Origin: SZUA-442 sp035461905
Lineage (GTDB): Bacteria; Actinomycetota; Acidimicrobiia; Spongiisociales; UBA5794
Reading direction: 5' to 3'
Assembly: GCA_035461905.1 (NCBI GenBank)
Contig: DATHUV010000137.1
Coordinates: forward strand, 29,736 to 93,735
DNA length: 64,000 nucleotides
The translations under genes were made by a program, and so were the position numbers. The notes beneath the pieces are model-generated. The model was given only the letters and a program-made list of their open reading frames with translations, searched no databases and was not told where the DNA came from. Every line of letters begins with the position of its first letter. Within the stretch, counting starts at the first letter, position 1. This document shows, piece after piece, positions 42,210 to 51,305 of the stretch.

Positions 42210-42975
42210 CCGTGGTCAGCTGGACCTCGACTCCCTCTGGGAGGCGTACAAGTCGACAGGTGACGAGCGCGCCCGCGAAGGGTTGATCCTGCATTACTCA
42301 CCGCTGGTGAAGTTCGTTGCAGGCCGCGTCGGTTCGGGCCTCCCGAAGAATGTCGATCAATCCGACCTCGTTTCCTTCGGGACCTTCGGACTGATCGATG
42401 CCGTGGACAAGTTCGAGCCGGAGCGTGGCTTCAAGTTCGAGACCTACGCCGTGAACCGCATCAAAGGCGCGATCCTCGACGAACTCCGAGCCCTCGACTG
42501 GGTGCCGAGATCGGTGCGGTCACGGGCGAGGGAGATCCAGCGCACGATGGCCGAGCTCGAACACCGCCTGCTCCGTACCCCCACGGAGGAGGAGATCGCT
42601 GAATCGATGGATGTCCCGCTCGACACACTTCGCGACCACCTCGGTGAGATCGCCAATCTCGGCTTCGTCGCCCTGGACGAACTCCTCAACCCCTCCGAAC
42701 GGGAGTCGGGTGCGATCTCGGAGATGATCGCCGACCCGAAGGCCGTCGATCCGCTCGGAAGCTTCGAAAAGGAGGAGACGCGCTACATGCTCGCCGACTC
42801 CATCAACCGCCTACCCGACAGGGAGCGCCTCGTGCTCACCCTCTACTACTACGAGGGGTTGACCCTCGCCGAGATCGGCGGCGTCCTCAACGTGACGGAG
42901 TCGAGGATCTGCCAGATCCACACGAAGGCGGTGATGAGCCTGCGCAACAGGTTCATCGAACCGGCCTATCGGTGA
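42202..42975 (+). CDS. whiG: RNA polymerase sigma factor, FliA/WhiG type
   Basis: 257 residues, sigma-28 family. Region 2 is LVKFVAGRVGSGLPKNVDQSDLVSFGTFGLIDAVDKF with KFETYAVNRIKGAILDELR. Region 3 is AREIQRTMAELEHRLLRTPTEEEIAESM, and region 4 carries the HTH EGLTLAEIGGVLNVTESRICQIHTKAVMSLR. In Streptomyces WhiG starts spore formation and lies close to rpsB, matching the position here. No flagellar genes are in the window, so WhiG is the better label. It overlaps xerC by 8 nt. Confidence 0.88.
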   Translation: MPDRGQLDLDSLWEAYKSTGDERAREGLILHYSPLVKFVAGRVGSGLPKNVDQSDLVSFGTFGLIDAVDKFEPERGFKFETYAVNRIKGAILDELRALDWVPRSVRSRAREIQRTMAELEHRLLRTPTEEEIAESMDVPLDTLRDHLGEIANLGFVALDELLNPSERESGAISEMIADPKAVDPLGSFEKEETRYMLADSINRLPDRERLVLTLYYYEGLTLAEIGGVLNVTESRICQIHTKAVMSLRNRFIEPAYR

Positions 42976-43046
42976 TCGAGACCTGATCCTGCCCCTCCCT
43001 CGCGCGCCGGTGGGAGGACCGATGCGTACTGTGAGCCCCGTCCTCC

Positions 43047-43161
43047 TACACTGTGCGTCAATTACACACGTCCATCGCAATCCCCGCGTGGTGCGTCCCA
43101 AGGGACGTTCGGGGGCTCGAAGGATGGGCGGAAGCACCAACCCGAACAAGGAGAAGACACC
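43047..43161 (+). promoter_or_regulatory. rpsB promoter and structured leader
   Basis: TACACT (43047-43052) is a -10 candidate, followed by a leader of about 100 nt. Inverted repeats within it are CGTCCC/GGGACG (43094-43107, 2-base centre) and TGGTGC/GCACCA (43089-43094 and 43134-43139), which could alternate. AAGGAG sits 8-9 nt before the rpsB ATG. Autoregulation by S2 is known in E. coli; here it is only a possibility. Confidence 0.4.
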
Positions 43162-43917
43162 ATGGCTGTTGTCGCCATGCGCCAGCTGCTCGAAGCCGGC
43201 GTCCACTTCGGTCACCAGACCGCAAGGTGGAATCCAAAGATGCGCCCGTTCATCTTCTCGGAACGCAATGGGATCCACATCCTCGACCTCCGCCAGACCC
43301 TAGAGGCCGCCGAGGAGTCGTACGCCATCGCACGTGACACGGTCGCGGGCGGGGGAACCGTGCTGTTCGTCGGCACGAAGAAGCAGGCCCAGGCCGCCGT
43401 CGAGGAGGCCGCCAAGCGCGCCGGAATGCCGTATGTGAATCACCGCTGGCTCGGTGGGATGCTCACCAACTTCCAGACGATCCACAAGCGGATCCTCTAC
43501 ATGCTCGAGCTCGAGCAGATGGAGACGAGTGGCGAGATGAACTCGCTGCCGAAGAAGGAGCGCCTGAGGCTCCGCCGGGAGGCTGAGAAGCTCGTCGCGG
43601 TCCTCGGTGGTGTGCGCGACCTGCGCCGCGCGCCCGACGTCGTGTTCATCGTCGACATCAACGCCGAGCACATCGCGGTTGGCGAGGCGAACAGGCTCGC
43701 CATCCCCGTGATCGCGCTCGTCGACACCAACTGCGATCCGGACCTCGTCGATTTCGTCATCCCCGGCAATGACGACGCCATCCGCGCTGCGCAGCTCATC
43801 GCCGGCGTCATCGCCGACGGATGCATCGCGGGCAAGGAGATCGCACAGGCCAAGCGCAAGGACGCCAAGGATCCCGACGCCGATCCGCAGGACGCGGACC
43901 GCCAGGACGGGGAGTGA
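43162..43917 (+). CDS. rpsB: 30S ribosomal protein S2
   Basis: 251 residues. MRQLLEAGVHFGHQTARWNPKM, FVGTKKQAQ, VNHRWLGGMLTNFQT, PDVVFIVDINAEHIAVGEANRLAIPVIALVDTNCDPD and the charged C-terminal tail (AKRKDAKDPDADPQDADRQ) are S2. The head of the rpsB-tsf-pyrH-frr translation/UMP operon. Confidence 0.97.
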   Translation: MAVVAMRQLLEAGVHFGHQTARWNPKMRPFIFSERNGIHILDLRQTLEAAEESYAIARDTVAGGGTVLFVGTKKQAQAAVEEAAKRAGMPYVNHRWLGGMLTNFQTIHKRILYMLELEQMETSGEMNSLPKKERLRLRREAEKLVAVLGGVRDLRRAPDVVFIVDINAEHIAVGEANRLAIPVIALVDTNCDPDLVDFVIPGNDDAIRAAQLIAGVIADGCIAGKEIAQAKRKDAKDPDADPQDADRQDGE

Positions 43918-43922
43918 CCGTC

Positions 43923-44537
43923 ATGGCCGACTTCACCGCACAGGACGTTCAAGCACTCAGGCACGCAACAGGTGCAGGCATGATGGACGCGAAGAAGGCG
44001 CTCACCGAGACCGGTGGCGACATGGACAAGGCGAAGGACTACCTCCGTGAGAAGGGGCTTGCTGCCGTCGCGAAGCGCTCTGAGCGCGAGCAGGGCGAAG
44101 GTGCCGTTGGGTCCTATCTACACAACCAGGCAGGTCGGCCGGTGATCGGTGTGCTGATCGGTCTCGCGTCCGAGACCGACTTCGTGGCCAAGAGCGAGGA
44201 GTTCGTCGCAGCGGCCAACGACATCGCCATGCACGCCGCCGCCGCACGCCCGACATGGATCCGGCGTGAGGACGTCCCCGAGGACGTCCTCACGAAGGAG
44301 AAGGAGCTCATCGCGGCCCAGGCTCGGAACGAGGGCAAGCCACCGGAGATCATCGACAAGATCGTCGAAGGTAGGATCGGCACGTTCTACCGCGACAACG
44401 TCCTCGAGGACCAGGTGTTCGTTCGCACGGACCGCTTCGAGGGCACCGTCGGTGAGCTCGTCCAGCAGCTCGCCGTCAAGATGGGGGAGAACATCTCCGT
44501 GGCCTCCATGGCCAGGGTCGAGATCGGGGAGAGCTGA
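43923..44537 (+). CDS. tsf: Elongation factor Ts
   Basis: 204 residues, the short form. The N-terminal UBA-like domain (DVQALRHATGAGMMDAKKALTETGGDMDKA) is followed by the core with ASETDFVAKSEEF, the Tu-contacting signature, and a C-terminal EDQVFVRTDRFEGTVGEL. Recycles EF-Tu-GDP. ATG 43923 lies 5 nt after the rpsB stop. Confidence 0.96.
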   Translation: MADFTAQDVQALRHATGAGMMDAKKALTETGGDMDKAKDYLREKGLAAVAKRSEREQGEGAVGSYLHNQAGRPVIGVLIGLASETDFVAKSEEFVAAANDIAMHAAAARPTWIRREDVPEDVLTKEKELIAAQARNEGKPPEIIDKIVEGRIGTFYRDNVLEDQVFVRTDRFEGTVGELVQQLAVKMGENISVASMARVEIGES

Positions 44538-44541
44538 GCGA

Positions 44542-45264
44542 ATGGCGAACAGGCGAGTCGTCCTCAAACTGTCAGGTGAGGCGTTCGCAAACGCCGAGCT
44601 CGGATACGGGATCGATCCCCTCACCATCGATCGCACGGCTGGTGAAATCGCCGAGGTATCCGCCGAAGGGTATGAGATCGCGGTGGTCGTCGGAGGTGGC
44701 AACATCTTCCGAGGACTGAGCGATGCAGCAGCCGGCATGGATCGTGCCAATGCCGACTACATGGGGATGCTCGCAACGGTCATCAACGCGCTCGCCCTCC
44801 GTGACGGACTGGAGCGGGCGGGAGCCGTGTGTCGCGTCCAGACGGCCCTCACGATCCAAGAGGTCGCAGAGCCCTACATTCGCCTGAGGGCGATCCGCCA
44901 CCTCGAGAAGGGACGAGTCGTCATCTTCGCGGCGGGTACGGGGAATCCGTTCTTCACCACGGACACGACAGCGGCCCTGCGTGCCGCAGAGATCGGTGCA
45001 GATGCCGTGCTGAAGGCGACGAAGGTCGAAGGTATCTACACCTCGGATCCGAGGACGGATCCCGACGCCGAGCTCCTCTCGGAGCTCGACTACATGCATG
45101 CCATCGCCGAACAGCTCGGGGTGATGGACACGACGGCGATTACGATGTGCATGGAGAACGACCTCCCTATCCGGGTCTTCAACATGACCGTTCCCGGCAA
45201 CATCGCCCGTGCGGTTCGGGGGGAGCCGGTGGGAACCTTGGTCGACGCTGGGAGGCACGTGTGA
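44542..45264 (+). CDS. pyrH: Uridylate kinase
   Basis: 240 residues, amino-acid-kinase fold. VVLKLSGEAFANAELGYG, VVVGGGNIFRG, DYMGMLATVINALALRDGLE, AAGTGNPFFTTDTTAALRA and the C-terminal FNMTVPGNIARAVRGE are diagnostic. Phosphorylates UMP to UDP. Coupled to frr by GTGA. Confidence 0.97.
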   Translation: MANRRVVLKLSGEAFANAELGYGIDPLTIDRTAGEIAEVSAEGYEIAVVVGGGNIFRGLSDAAAGMDRANADYMGMLATVINALALRDGLERAGAVCRVQTALTIQEVAEPYIRLRAIRHLEKGRVVIFAAGTGNPFFTTDTTAALRAAEIGADAVLKATKVEGIYTSDPRTDPDAELLSELDYMHAIAEQLGVMDTTAITMCMENDLPIRVFNMTVPGNIARAVRGEPVGTLVDAGRHV

Positions 45265-45806
45265 TCGGTGAACAACTCGACGACGCCAGGGCAAAGATGG
45301 ATCAGGCCGTGACCCACACGGTCTCGGAGTTCGGCACGGTCCGTACGGGGCGAGCGAACCCCGGGCTCCTCAGCCGGATCACCGTCGACTACTACGGCGC
45401 CCAGACGCCACTCCAGCAGCTCGCGAACTTCTCCGTGCCCGAGGCGCGAATGCTCGTCGTACAGCCATACGACAAGTCGGCGATTCCGGCGATCGAACGA
45501 TCGATCCAGGCGGCCGACCTCGGTCTGAATCCGTCGAACGACGGCAACGTCATCCGGCTGGCCTTCCCCTCACTGACGGAGGAGCGACGCAGGGACCTCA
45601 TCAAGGTGGTCCATCGGCTCGCCGAGGACGGTCGCGTCGCGATTCGGAACGTTCGTCGGCATGCCAAAGACGCCATCGAGGCCGAGGACGTATCCGAGGA
45701 CGACATCCACCGTGCCGAGAAGGAACTCCAGGACCTCACGAACGCACACATCGCGTCGATCGACGAAGCCCTTGCCCGCAAAGAGGAGGAGCTCCTCGAG
45801 GTGTGA
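45261..45806 (+). CDS. frr: Ribosome recycling factor
   Basis: 181 residues. FGTVRTGRANPGLLSRITVDYYGAQTPLQQLANFSVPE and LAFPSLTEERRRDLIKVVHRLAEDGRVAIRNVRR are RRF. It splits post-termination ribosomes with EF-G. The GTG start has GGGAGGCACGT upstream and overlaps the pyrH stop. A possible weak terminator stem (CCGAC/GTCGG) follows the stop. Confidence 0.96.
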   Translation: MIGEQLDDARAKMDQAVTHTVSEFGTVRTGRANPGLLSRITVDYYGAQTPLQQLANFSVPEARMLVVQPYDKSAIPAIERSIQAADLGLNPSNDGNVIRLAFPSLTEERRRDLIKVVHRLAEDGRVAIRNVRRHAKDAIEAEDVSEDDIHRAEKELQDLTNAHIASIDEALARKEEELLEV

Positions 45807-45881
45807 TCCCTGATTCCCGCCTGCCGACATGCCGGTCGGTTGTGGGTGTCAGGAGCCACCTTCGGGTAGCGTGCAGAGAAC

Positions 45882-47648
45882 ATGGTTGACGACGAACGAC
45901 CCAACGAGTCCGGCGGAGGATTCGACGACTGGCTCGACGAGGAGCCCGGCCCCGACACCGATCCCTACGCCGCCCTGGCCGACGAGGACGAGGACGAGGC
46001 CGAGGTCTCCGAGTGGATCGCTTTCAGCGGTTCAGCGGCCAACGACGACGACGATCATCACGCGGACGATCCGGCCGCCGAGGTCGACAGTCGCGATCGG
46101 AACGCCTCCGATGACGAGACCGGCGTGGAGGCCGATGGAGTGGCAGGTGAAGAACCTGGGCCCGTCAGCTTCAGCGATGGCGACGAGACCGAGGAGATCC
46201 CCGTCTCGCGACCCGAGCCATCGGGGTTCGAACCCGCAACGTCCGTTGAGTTGGCCGACTTCGATGGCGGTGGGCGTGCCGACACCGACGAGATCCCGAT
46301 CATCGCAGCTGGCGACGTCACCGCCGTCGGTGCCGACCCTACCGACACCGAACCCGACGTAGATGACACCGACGAGCTACCGGTCGTCGGGGATGAGGCG
46401 GAGATCGATACGGGTGAACTCCCTGTGATCGCTCCAGGGTTGGATGGCATCGCCACCGCGTACGACGGAGTCGGTGGGCAAGATCCACTCCCGTCAGATC
46501 AAGGCTTCGACAATCAGGCACCCTCGGGCGCCTCCGCTGACCTTGCCGCCATGTTCGAGGAGTTCGACGAACTGGTTGCCGACGACCTATCGGGCGAGGA
46601 ACCGTCTGGCGAAGGGCCCTGGGCAGGCGAAAAGTCGGGCGGGGAATCACCCGACGAATTCGATCCCCTCAAGGAGGACTACCCCCAGACGTCGACGCGC
46701 GAGCATGCGGGCCTTGCCGCTGCAATCGCCGAAGCCGACACGGAGGCCACCGAACGAGTCGCACTCGCCGCACCGATACCCGGCCTAGAGTCGAACGTTG
46801 TGGGCTTCGAGGACGTCGTGGAGGCGGAAGGTCATGGGAGGGTCCGAGCTCGTGCGAGCGGCGACCTCGTTGCGAGGATCATCACCGCGATCGTCCTTAT
46901 CGGCGCGCTCGCCGCTTCGCTCGTGTGGCGTCCCGCGCTCATCGCCCTCGCCACCGTCGTGTTCATCATCGGTGCGGGGGAGTTCTATACCGCGCTGCGT
47001 CGAACGGGCCGTCAGCCCATCGCACTGTTCGGGTTCGTGGGACTCCTTGGAGCGAGCATCGGAGCCTTCGTGTGGGGCGCCATTGCCATACCGATGGCGT
47101 TCATGGCGGTGGCAACAGTGCTCCTGCTGTTCTACGCAGTCGTCCCCGGGAGGCAGGACCCGATGGCGAACCTCGCGCTCACGATCACCGTGATGGCGTG
47201 GGTGGGGCTCGGCACCTACTCGATGATGATCGCTGTGTCGGAGGACTATCGAACCCTCATCGTCGGTGTCGTGTTCACCGTCGCCATGATGGACATCGCC
47301 CAGTACTTCGTGGGACGCACACTCGGACGTCACAAGCTGTCTCCGTGGGTGTCACCCAACAAGACCGTCGAAGGCCTCGTCGGAGGGGTGATCGTTGCCC
47401 TCACGATCGGGGCGCTCCTGCACTTCTTCCCGCCGTTCGAACTCACATCGGGTTTGGCGATCGGAGCTTCCGTCGCGTTGCTCGTGCCGCTCGGGGACCT
47501 CGCGATGTCTGCGGCGAAGCGTGCGCTCGACATCAAGGACATGGGCTCGATCCTGCCGGGGCACGGTGGGTTCCTCGATCGCATCGACGGGCTCCTGTTC
47601 GTGATTCCTGCGGCATGGGGCATCTTCGTGTGGGCGGGCATCCTCTGA
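45882..47648 (+). CDS. cdsA: Phosphatidate cytidylyltransferase with long acidic N-terminal tail
   Basis: 588 residues. The C-terminal 260 are a normal multi-pass CdsA with the signature DMGSILPGHGGFLDRIDGLL and WVSPNKTVEGLVGGV. It makes CDP-diacylglycerol. The first 325 residues are predicted disordered, dense in Asp/Glu, and contain four copies of T-[EDG]-E-[IL]-P-[VI] at residues 103, 135, 163 and 177. The tail is cytoplasmic if the first helix (about 331-350) follows the usual topology. Start ATG 45882 lies 9 nt after TAGCGT (45867-45872). The dxr gene overlaps the 3' end by 19 nt. Confidence 0.92.
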   Translation: MVDDERPNESGGGFDDWLDEEPGPDTDPYAALADEDEDEAEVSEWIAFSGSAANDDDDHHADDPAAEVDSRDRNASDDETGVEADGVAGEEPGPVSFSDGDETEEIPVSRPEPSGFEPATSVELADFDGGGRADTDEIPIIAAGDVTAVGADPTDTEPDVDDTDELPVVGDEAEIDTGELPVIAPGLDGIATAYDGVGGQDPLPSDQGFDNQAPSGASADLAAMFEEFDELVADDLSGEEPSGEGPWAGEKSGGESPDEFDPLKEDYPQTSTREHAGLAAAIAEADTEATERVALAAPIPGLESNVVGFEDVVEAEGHGRVRARASGDLVARIITAIVLIGALAASLVWRPALIALATVVFIIGAGEFYTALRRTGRQPIALFGFVGLLGASIGAFVWGAIAIPMAFMAVATVLLLFYAVVPGRQDPMANLALTITVMAWVGLGTYSMMIAVSEDYRTLIVGVVFTVAMMDIAQYFVGRTLGRHKLSPWVSPNKTVEGLVGGVIVALTIGALLHFFPPFELTSGLAIGASVALLVPLGDLAMSAAKRALDIKDMGSILPGHGGFLDRIDGLLFVIPAAWGIFVWAGIL

Positions 47649-48787
47649 GACCACTCGTCGTCCTCGGTGCAACCGGGTCGATCGGCCGCCAGACGCTCGA
47701 TGTCGCCGAGCGCATCGGAGTGCCGGTCGCGGTGATCGCCGCACGCAGGGCTTCGAGCGAACTCCTCGATCTCGCAATCGAACACCCCGATGCGGCCGTG
47801 TGCGTGGTCGAGGGCGGAGACCAGCTTCGACGGTTCGAGTCGCAGCTCGGTGCTCGTCTCCGGGTCGGTCAGGAAGCCGTCGCGGACGCCGCGTCGATGT
47901 CGGAGACCATCGTCGTGAACGGCATCGTCGGTGCAGCCGGGCTCGGGCCATCACTTGCAGCCCTCCACGCAGGCAACCGACTCGCCCTGGCAAACAAGGA
48001 GAGCCTCGTCATCGGTGGTCCGTTGATCCGCGCCGCGCTCGAATCGGGTGGAGGCGAGATCGTTCCGATCGACTCCGAGCACTCTGCAGTCTGGCAGTGC
48101 CTCGTCGGTGAGCCTGCAGGGTCGGTTCGGAGGCTGGTCCTCACCGCATCCGGTGGCCCCTTCCATGGCAGGTCGCAGGCGTCGTTGGGCGATGTCACCG
48201 TGGAGGACGCGCTTGCACACCCGACTTGGGAGATGGGTGAACGCATCAGCGTGGACTCGGCGACCATGATGAACAAGGCGTTCGAGGTGATCGAGGCCCA
48301 CTACCTCTTCGGGATTCCCTACGACTCGATCGACGTGGTGGTCCACCGCCAGAGCGTGGTCCACTCCTTCGTCGAGTTCACGGATGGTGTCGTCAAGGCC
48401 GAGGTCGGCTTCCCCGATATGAGGAAGCCAATCCAGTATGCGATCACCGGACCCACCAGGATGGCCGTCGACAGCGAACCGTTCTCACTGGTCGGAACGA
48501 CGCTCACATTCGAAGAACCCGACCGGGATTCGTTCCCTTGCCTCGACCTCGGGTATGCCGCAGGCCGTGCCGGTGGAACCGCCCCCGTCGTGCTGAACGC
48601 CGCCGACGAGGTAGCCGTCGCCGCCTTCCTCTCGGGGGAGATCGCGTTCACCGAAATCGCGTCGGTCGTCGAGGTGGTGCTGGCGCGCCACGACGTCTTC
48701 GTCCCAGGAACGGTCGCCGAAATCGAAGCGGTAGATGGGGATGCACGGACCCGGGCGCAGGAGGCGGTCCGCTCGCTGCGGCGCTGA
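47630..48787 (+). CDS. dxr: 1-deoxy-D-xylulose 5-phosphate reductoisomerase
   Basis: About 385 residues. The NADPH site is VVLGATGSIGRQTLDVAER. LANKESLVIGGPL, PIDSEHSAVWQCL, LTASGGPFHGRS and HPTWEMGERISVDSATMMNKAFEVIEAHYLF are substrate/metal motifs. The second MEP-pathway step, with ispG 1.3 kb downstream. The GTG at 47630 gives VGGHPLRPLVVLGATG and overlaps cdsA by 19 nt. A non-standard CTG at 47645 would match the family start more tightly. Confidence 0.94.
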   Translation: MGGHPLRPLVVLGATGSIGRQTLDVAERIGVPVAVIAARRASSELLDLAIEHPDAAVCVVEGGDQLRRFESQLGARLRVGQEAVADAASMSETIVVNGIVGAAGLGPSLAALHAGNRLALANKESLVIGGPLIRAALESGGGEIVPIDSEHSAVWQCLVGEPAGSVRRLVLTASGGPFHGRSQASLGDVTVEDALAHPTWEMGERISVDSATMMNKAFEVIEAHYLFGIPYDSIDVVVHRQSVVHSFVEFTDGVVKAEVGFPDMRKPIQYAITGPTRMAVDSEPFSLVGTTLTFEEPDRDSFPCLDLGYAAGRAGGTAPVVLNAADEVAVAAFLSGEIAFTEIASVVEVVLARHDVFVPGTVAEIEAVDGDARTRAQEAVRSLRR

Positions 48788-48838
48788 GTTGGCGGGTCCG
48801 GGGAGTACCTTTACCGCTCCCGGCACCGAGGAGGAGCG

Positions 48839-49996
48839 ATGGGCGCTCTCATCATGATCATCGGCGTCATCCTCATGATCATCATCCATGAGGGTGGTCA
48901 CTTCGTTGCCGCCAAGGCGTTCGGGATGAAGGCAACCGAGGCGTTCTTCGGATTCGGGCCCAGGCTCTGGTCCACCACTCGCGGTGAGACGGAGTACGGC
49001 GTCAAGGCGATCCCCTTCGGGGGTTATGTACGCATCATCGGCATGAACCCATTCGAGGAGATCGATCCTTCCGAAGAGGACCGGACCTATCGCGTCGCCC
49101 CGTATTGGAAGAAGACCGTTGTCGTCCTCGCCGGCATCGTCAGTCACTTCATCGTCGCCCTCTTCCTGCTGTGGCTCGTGGGCGTTGTGTGGGGAACGGT
49201 CGCATTCGACGACGACGGACAGGTCATACGTTCGACGACCATCGCTGCCGTATCATCGACCATTCCCGGGACCTCCACGCCCTCCCCGGCGGAGCAGTCC
49301 GGCATCGTCGTCGGCGACGTCCTCGTGTCGACGGACGGCATGCCCGTCGACGCGTGGGAGGAGTTCACCGCCTTCGCTCGAGACAACGGTGGTCGCCAGG
49401 TGGTCATCGGTGTCGATCGCAATGGCGAGACCCTGGACCTCCGGGCAACGCTCGCCATCGTCGAGCGCCCCGTCTTCGACGAGAACGGCGAGCCGATCAC
49501 CGATGCGTCCGGTGAGCCGGTCGTCGAGGAAGCGGGATTCTTCGGCGTCACGCCGGAGGCCCTCCGTGAGGACCAGGGCATAATCGGCATGATCCCCGTG
49601 GCGTTCTCCCAGTTCGGTGAGGCAGCCGTTGCCAGCATCCGCGGCCTGTGGGGGCTCGTCATCGGGTTCCCGGAGTTGGTGGCATCGCTCTTCGGGGGCA
49701 ACGATGAGATCCTCGAGACGGTCCGGCCGATCAGCCCGATCGGGCTGGTGCAGCTCGCGGGCCCCGTCGAGTCCACGCTGCAGCTGCTCGCCCTCGTCAA
49801 CATCTTCGTTGGAATCCTCAACTTCGTACCTCTCTATCCGCTCGACGGTGGCCACTTCGCCGTGGCAACGTACGAAAAGGCGACCGGACGGGTGCCCAAT
49901 GTCCAGAAGCTGGTCCCCGTTGCGGCGGTCGTGTTCATCTTCCTCGTGAGCCTCGGGCTCATGGGTGTCTACCTCGACATCGTCAAGCCGCTCTGA
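48839..49996 (+). CDS. rseP: Site-2 intramembrane zinc metalloprotease (RseP/Rip1)
   Basis: 385 residues. The zinc motif HEGGH is at residues 17-21 in the first helix (IIIHEGGHFVAAKAFGM). KAIPFGGYVRIIGMNPFEE is the membrane-reentrant loop, a PDZ domain lies around 150-240 (AEQSGIVVGDVLVSTDG), and the third zinc ligand is in LYPLDGGHFAVA. Cleaves anti-sigma factors and other membrane substrates. GAGGAGGAGCG precedes the ATG, and TACCTT (48806-48811) is a likely -10 (leadered). The dxr-rip-ispG order matches Mycobacterium. Confidence 0.95.
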   Translation: MGALIMIIGVILMIIIHEGGHFVAAKAFGMKATEAFFGFGPRLWSTTRGETEYGVKAIPFGGYVRIIGMNPFEEIDPSEEDRTYRVAPYWKKTVVVLAGIVSHFIVALFLLWLVGVVWGTVAFDDDGQVIRSTTIAAVSSTIPGTSTPSPAEQSGIVVGDVLVSTDGMPVDAWEEFTAFARDNGGRQVVIGVDRNGETLDLRATLAIVERPVFDENGEPITDASGEPVVEEAGFFGVTPEALREDQGIIGMIPVAFSQFGEAAVASIRGLWGLVIGFPELVASLFGGNDEILETVRPISPIGLVQLAGPVESTLQLLALVNIFVGILNFVPLYPLDGGHFAVATYEKATGRVPNVQKLVPVAAVVFIFLVSLGLMGVYLDIVKPL

Positions 49997-50046
49997 TCCG
50001 ACGGCGGGTACGTCCGGTCACGGTGTGTGCGAAGTACCCTTCCGGT

Positions 50047-51258
50047 ATGCATGAACGACGCCAGACTCGCCAACTGATGGTCGGGAAGGTCCCGGTCGGT
50101 GGTGGAGCGCGGATCTCCGTTCAATCGATGACGACGACGAAGACCCACGACGTCGACGGCACGCTCGCCCAGATCTATGCCCTGGCGGGGTCTGGCGCCG
50201 ACATCGTGCGGGTGACCTGTAACACCGTCGAAGCAGCCCAGGGCCTCGCCGAGATGATGCCCCGGGTGCCCGTGCCGATCATCGCTGACATCCATTACCA
50301 GTACAGGCTTGCGCTCGCGGCGATCGAGGCAGGTGTGTCGGGCCTTCGCCTGAACCCCGGGAACATCCGCAAGGAATCACAGATCAAGACGGTCGCGAAC
50401 TCTGCGAAGGATGCCGGGATCCCGATCCGGATCGGTGTCAACGCTGGATCCCTCGACAAGGACTTGCTCGACAAGCACGGCGGGCCGGTGCCGGCAGCCC
50501 TCGTCGAGTCCGCCATGATGGAGGTCAGGTACTTCGACGACGTCGACTTCCATGACGTGAAGATCTCCGTGAAGCACTCCAACGTGCCCCTCATGGTCGA
50601 GAGCTACCGCCTGCTCGCTGACACCACGGACTATCCCCTCCACCTCGGCGTCACGGAGGCGGGCCCGCTTCCGGGTGGGCTCATCAAGTCCGTGGCCGGA
50701 ATCGCCACCCTCCTCAACGAGGGAATCGGCGACACGATCAGGTTCTCCCTCACGGCTGATCCCGTCGAGGAGGCCAAGGCGGGCAAGCAGCTCCTCGAGT
50801 ACCTCGGACTGCGCGAGCGGACCGGCCTCGATCTCATCGCCTGCCCCTCGTGCGGCAGGGCGGAGGTCGATGTGATCGCTGTGGCCAAGGAAGCCAACGA
50901 GCGGCTCGGAGCGTTGAACCTCCCGATCCAGGTCGCGGTCATGGGATGCGTGGTGAACGGGCCGGGGGAGGCACGTGAGGCAGATCTCGGTCTCGCCGCG
51001 GGACGCGGGCGCGGCCACCTCTTCATCAAAGGGGAGGTCGTGCGCGTCGTGCCCGAAGCCGAGATGGTCGATGCCCTCGTCGCCGAGGCGAAGCTCCTCG
51101 CCCTCGAAGGCGTCGACGCACGTCTGGCGGCCCGTGACGCCTCTGCGGCCGACATCGCCATGGAGGAGAGCATCGAGCTCCTCTCGTTGCGCGGTGACGC
51201 CAACCGCTCCGAGGAGCGCAAGGCGGCTGTCGCCGACATCGCATCCTCGACGGAGTGA
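50047..51258 (+). CDS. ispG: 4-hydroxy-3-methylbut-2-enyl-diphosphate synthase (flavodoxin)
   Basis: 403 residues. GGARISVQSMTTTKTHDVDGTLAQI, IIADIHYQYRLALAA, LRLNPGNI and KISVKHSNVP are in the TIM barrel. The [4Fe-4S] cysteines are in LIACPSCGRAEVD and VMGCVVNGPGEAREADLG. Converts MEcPP to HMBPP. ATG 50047 is used because TACCCT (50035-50040) ends exactly 6 nt upstream; the ATG eight codons earlier overlaps that box. Confidence 0.96.
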   Translation: MHERRQTRQLMVGKVPVGGGARISVQSMTTTKTHDVDGTLAQIYALAGSGADIVRVTCNTVEAAQGLAEMMPRVPVPIIADIHYQYRLALAAIEAGVSGLRLNPGNIRKESQIKTVANSAKDAGIPIRIGVNAGSLDKDLLDKHGGPVPAALVESAMMEVRYFDDVDFHDVKISVKHSNVPLMVESYRLLADTTDYPLHLGVTEAGPLPGGLIKSVAGIATLLNEGIGDTIRFSLTADPVEEAKAGKQLLEYLGLRERTGLDLIACPSCGRAEVDVIAVAKEANERLGALNLPIQVAVMGCVVNGPGEAREADLGLAAGRGRGHLFIKGEVVRVVPEAEMVDALVAEAKLLALEGVDARLAARDASAADIAMEESIELLSLRGDANRSEERKAAVADIASSTE

Positions 51259-51305
51259 GGACCCGCTAACCTCGCCACCTCATCCTCGACCGATCGGGAG
51301 TCGTC

